A stretch of DNA of 64,000 nt, from contig CACYGW010000003.1 in NCBI GenBank assembly GCA_902774045.1, forward strand, positions 62,001 through 126,000. The letters run 5' to 3'. Of this stretch, positions 62,675 to 64,000 are shown in pieces. A program made the translations under genes and the position numbers. The DNA comes from an uncultured Bacteroidia bacterium (GTDB lineage Bacteria; Bacteroidota; Bacteroidia; Bacteroidales; UBA932). The stretch's first letter is position 1, and each line of letters opens with the position of its first letter. Below the pieces are notes generated by a model. The model had not been told where the DNA came from. It worked only from the letters and a program-made list of their open reading frames with translations, and made no database searches.

Positions 62675-62682
62675 TAGATTTG
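62675..62682 (+). promoter_or_regulatory. -7 box of gdhA
   Basis: TAGATTTG matches TAnnTTTG and predicts a leader of about 65-70 bases before the gdhA ATG at 62758. The -33 region is weak. I see no riboswitch-like structure in the leader. Confidence 0.5.
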
Positions 62683-62757
62683 CAACCGATAAAAGAGATA
62701 ATACTTTAACATCGAAAGCATAAACTAAAAAACCAATATTAATTTTTCAATTAAGAA

Positions 62758-64000
62758 ATGAAGACACAAGAAATTATGGCCAAACTTCAGGCCAAGTACC
62801 CGCTTGAGAAGGAATATCTCCAGGCTGTTCAGGAAGTATTAGAGTCAATCGAAGACGTTTACAACCAGCATCCTGAGTTCGAGAAGGCAAAGATCGTAGA
62901 AAGAATGGTTGAGCCTGACCGTATCTTCACATTCAGAGTTACTTGGGTTGATGACAAGGGTGAGGTTCAGACAAACCTCGGTTATCGCATCCAGTTCAAC
63001 AGCGCAATCGGTCCCTACAAGGGTGGTCTCCGCTTCCACAAGGCTGTTACTCCTTCAATGCTAAAATTCCTCGGTTTCGAGCAGACCTTCAAGAACGCTC
63101 TCACAACCCTTCCTATGGGTGGTGCAAAGGGTGGTTCTGACTTTGACCCCGTTGGCAAATCTAACGACGAGATTATGCGTTTCTGCCAGGCCTTCATGCT
63201 TGAACTCTGGAACTGCATAGGTCCTGACCAGGACATCCCCGCCGGCGACGTAGGCGTAGGCGGCCGTGAGATTGGTTTCCTCTATGGTATGTACAAGAAA
63301 CTGGCTCGCCAGTACAATACAGGCGTTCTTACAGGTAAGGGCGGCACCTGGGGTGGTTCCATCCTTCGTCCGGAGGCTACCGGCTTTGGCGCTCTCTACT
63401 TCACCCAGCACCTCCTTGCAAAGGCTGGCAAAGATATCAAGGGTAAGAAGGTTTCCCTCTCCGGCTTCGGTAACGTAGCCTGGGGTGCCGCTACCAAGGC
63501 TGTAGAACTTGGCGCAAAGGTTGTTGCCATCTCCGGTCCTGACGGCGTTTGCCACATTCCCGACGGTATCACCAATGAGATGATAGACTATATGCTTGAT
63601 ATGCGCGCATCCAACCGCAACAAGGTAGAGGATATGGCAACCAAGTTCCCCGGCAAGGCTCAGTTCACAGCCGGAAAGAAGGCTTGGAGCATTCCTGTAG
63701 ACATCGCTCTCCCTTGCGCATTCCAGAATGAGCTCAGCGAGGATGATGCAAAAGAACTCGTTGCCAACGGTTGCTGGTGCTGCTGCGAGGTTTCCAATAT
63801 GGGTTGCCAGCCTGAGGCTATCCACTTCTTCCAGAAGAACGGTATCCTCTTCGCTCCCGGAAAGGCTGTAAATGCAGGTGGTGTTGCTACCTCCGGTCTT
63901 GAGATGACCCAGAACGCTTCCCACATCAGCTGGTCTGCAAAAGAGGTTGACGAGAAGCTTCACTTCATTATGGAGTCCATTCACGAGCAGTGCGTTAAAT
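62758..64000 (+). CDS. gdhA: NADP-type glutamate dehydrogenase (3' end beyond the window)
   Basis: This enzyme interconverts 2-oxoglutarate plus ammonia and glutamate. About 414 of the roughly 445 residues expected are present. Visible motifs are the substrate-binding GPYKGGLRFH and PMGGAKGGSDFDP segments (about residues 83-92 and 113-125, with the catalytic lysine in the second). The Rossmann motif GFGNVAWGA is followed by the GGVATSGLEMTQNA stretch. The hexameric, anabolic NADP type is favoured by the overall pattern, but coenzyme choice should be checked. The frame is open to the last base. Confidence 0.95.
   Translation, partial: MKTQEIMAKLQAKYPLEKEYLQAVQEVLESIEDVYNQHPEFEKAKIVERMVEPDRIFTFRVTWVDDKGEVQTNLGYRIQFNSAIGPYKGGLRFHKAVTPSMLKFLGFEQTFKNALTTLPMGGAKGGSDFDPVGKSNDEIMRFCQAFMLELWNCIGPDQDIPAGDVGVGGREIGFLYGMYKKLARQYNTGVLTGKGGTWGGSILRPEATGFGALYFTQHLLAKAGKDIKGKKVSLSGFGNVAWGAATKAVELGAKVVAISGPDGVCHIPDGITNEMIDYMLDMRASNRNKVEDMATKFPGKAQFTAGKKAWSIPVDIALPCAFQNELSEDDAKELVANGCWCCCEVSNMGCQPEAIHFFQKNGILFAPGKAVNAGGVATSGLEMTQNASHISWSAKEVDEKLHFIMESIHEQCVK

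Overview
The window looks like ordinary chromosome from a member of the Bacteroidota, most likely an uncultured or little-studied gut-type Bacteroidales with a fairly balanced base composition. Four things support this. Promoters follow the group's TTTG-N19-TAnnTTTG pattern. Bacteroidota-type proteins are present, including a cysteine-poor DksA-like protein, a divergent omega subunit, a large fimbrillin-like lipoprotein and a LysM plus binding-protein fusion. IleRS is the large type 2 form. Ribosome binding sites are generally weak. I see no insertion sequence, prophage, CRISPR array or rRNA gene.

Layout. Positions 1-1202 carry tsaB and a cvpA-like gene on the minus strand, divergent from ileS-dksA-like-lspA (1287-5704). 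Positions 5705-6132 hold a cloverleaf-like inverted-repeat element and tRNA-Arg. A long plus-strand run (6133-15367) encodes a membrane-anchored deformylase-like protein, a flippase-domain protein, a PfkB kinase, a PopT/DUF368 protein, a threonine-aldolase-like enzyme, CysS, ExoIII, a GH3 enzyme and a proline/glutamine-repeat membrane protein. Positions 15435-28309 are one minus-strand informational block: tRNA-Thr, Tyr, Gly and Thr, then tuf, tRNA-Trp, secE, nusG, rplKAJL and rpoBC. dxs (28356-30245) lies directly upstream of it. Positions 30318-34480 carry two tandem MFS transporters, a zinc-ribbon repeat protein and a small lipoprotein.

Positions 34569-38525 (minus) hold a lipoprotein gene, a SPOR-like gene, rpoN and cls. 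miaB follows on plus (38588-39910). Then on minus come upp, a 1038-residue lipoprotein gene, radC and an oxaloacetate decarboxylase/pyruvate carboxylase-type subunit. Positions 46501-50072 form a plus-strand module of Dcu transporter, exported asparaginase and porin. After tRNA-His come a Fur-family regulator, trxB, bamD, an omega-like rpoZ and recN. LysM/PBP, ompH-like and pdxJ are on minus, then nadK, uppS, bamA and a second ompH-like gene on plus. gdhA starts at 62758 and runs off the end.

Functionally, the window combines core transcription and translation, envelope biogenesis (UppS, PopT, LspA, BamA, BamD, two Skp/OmpH proteins, cardiolipin synthase) and anaerobic C4-dicarboxylate and nitrogen metabolism (asparaginase, Dcu, the carboxyltransferase-type enzyme, GDH). 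I found no obvious new defence or mobile system. The observations most worth a second look are: the rearranged GXHH signature in IleRS; a carboxyltransferase whose biotinyl-type domain has lost its lysine; a tandem pair of MFSD1-like transporters; the cloverleaf element abutting tRNA-Arg; a shared start-site sequence downstream of three tRNA promoters; and the pair of proline-rich repeat membrane proteins.
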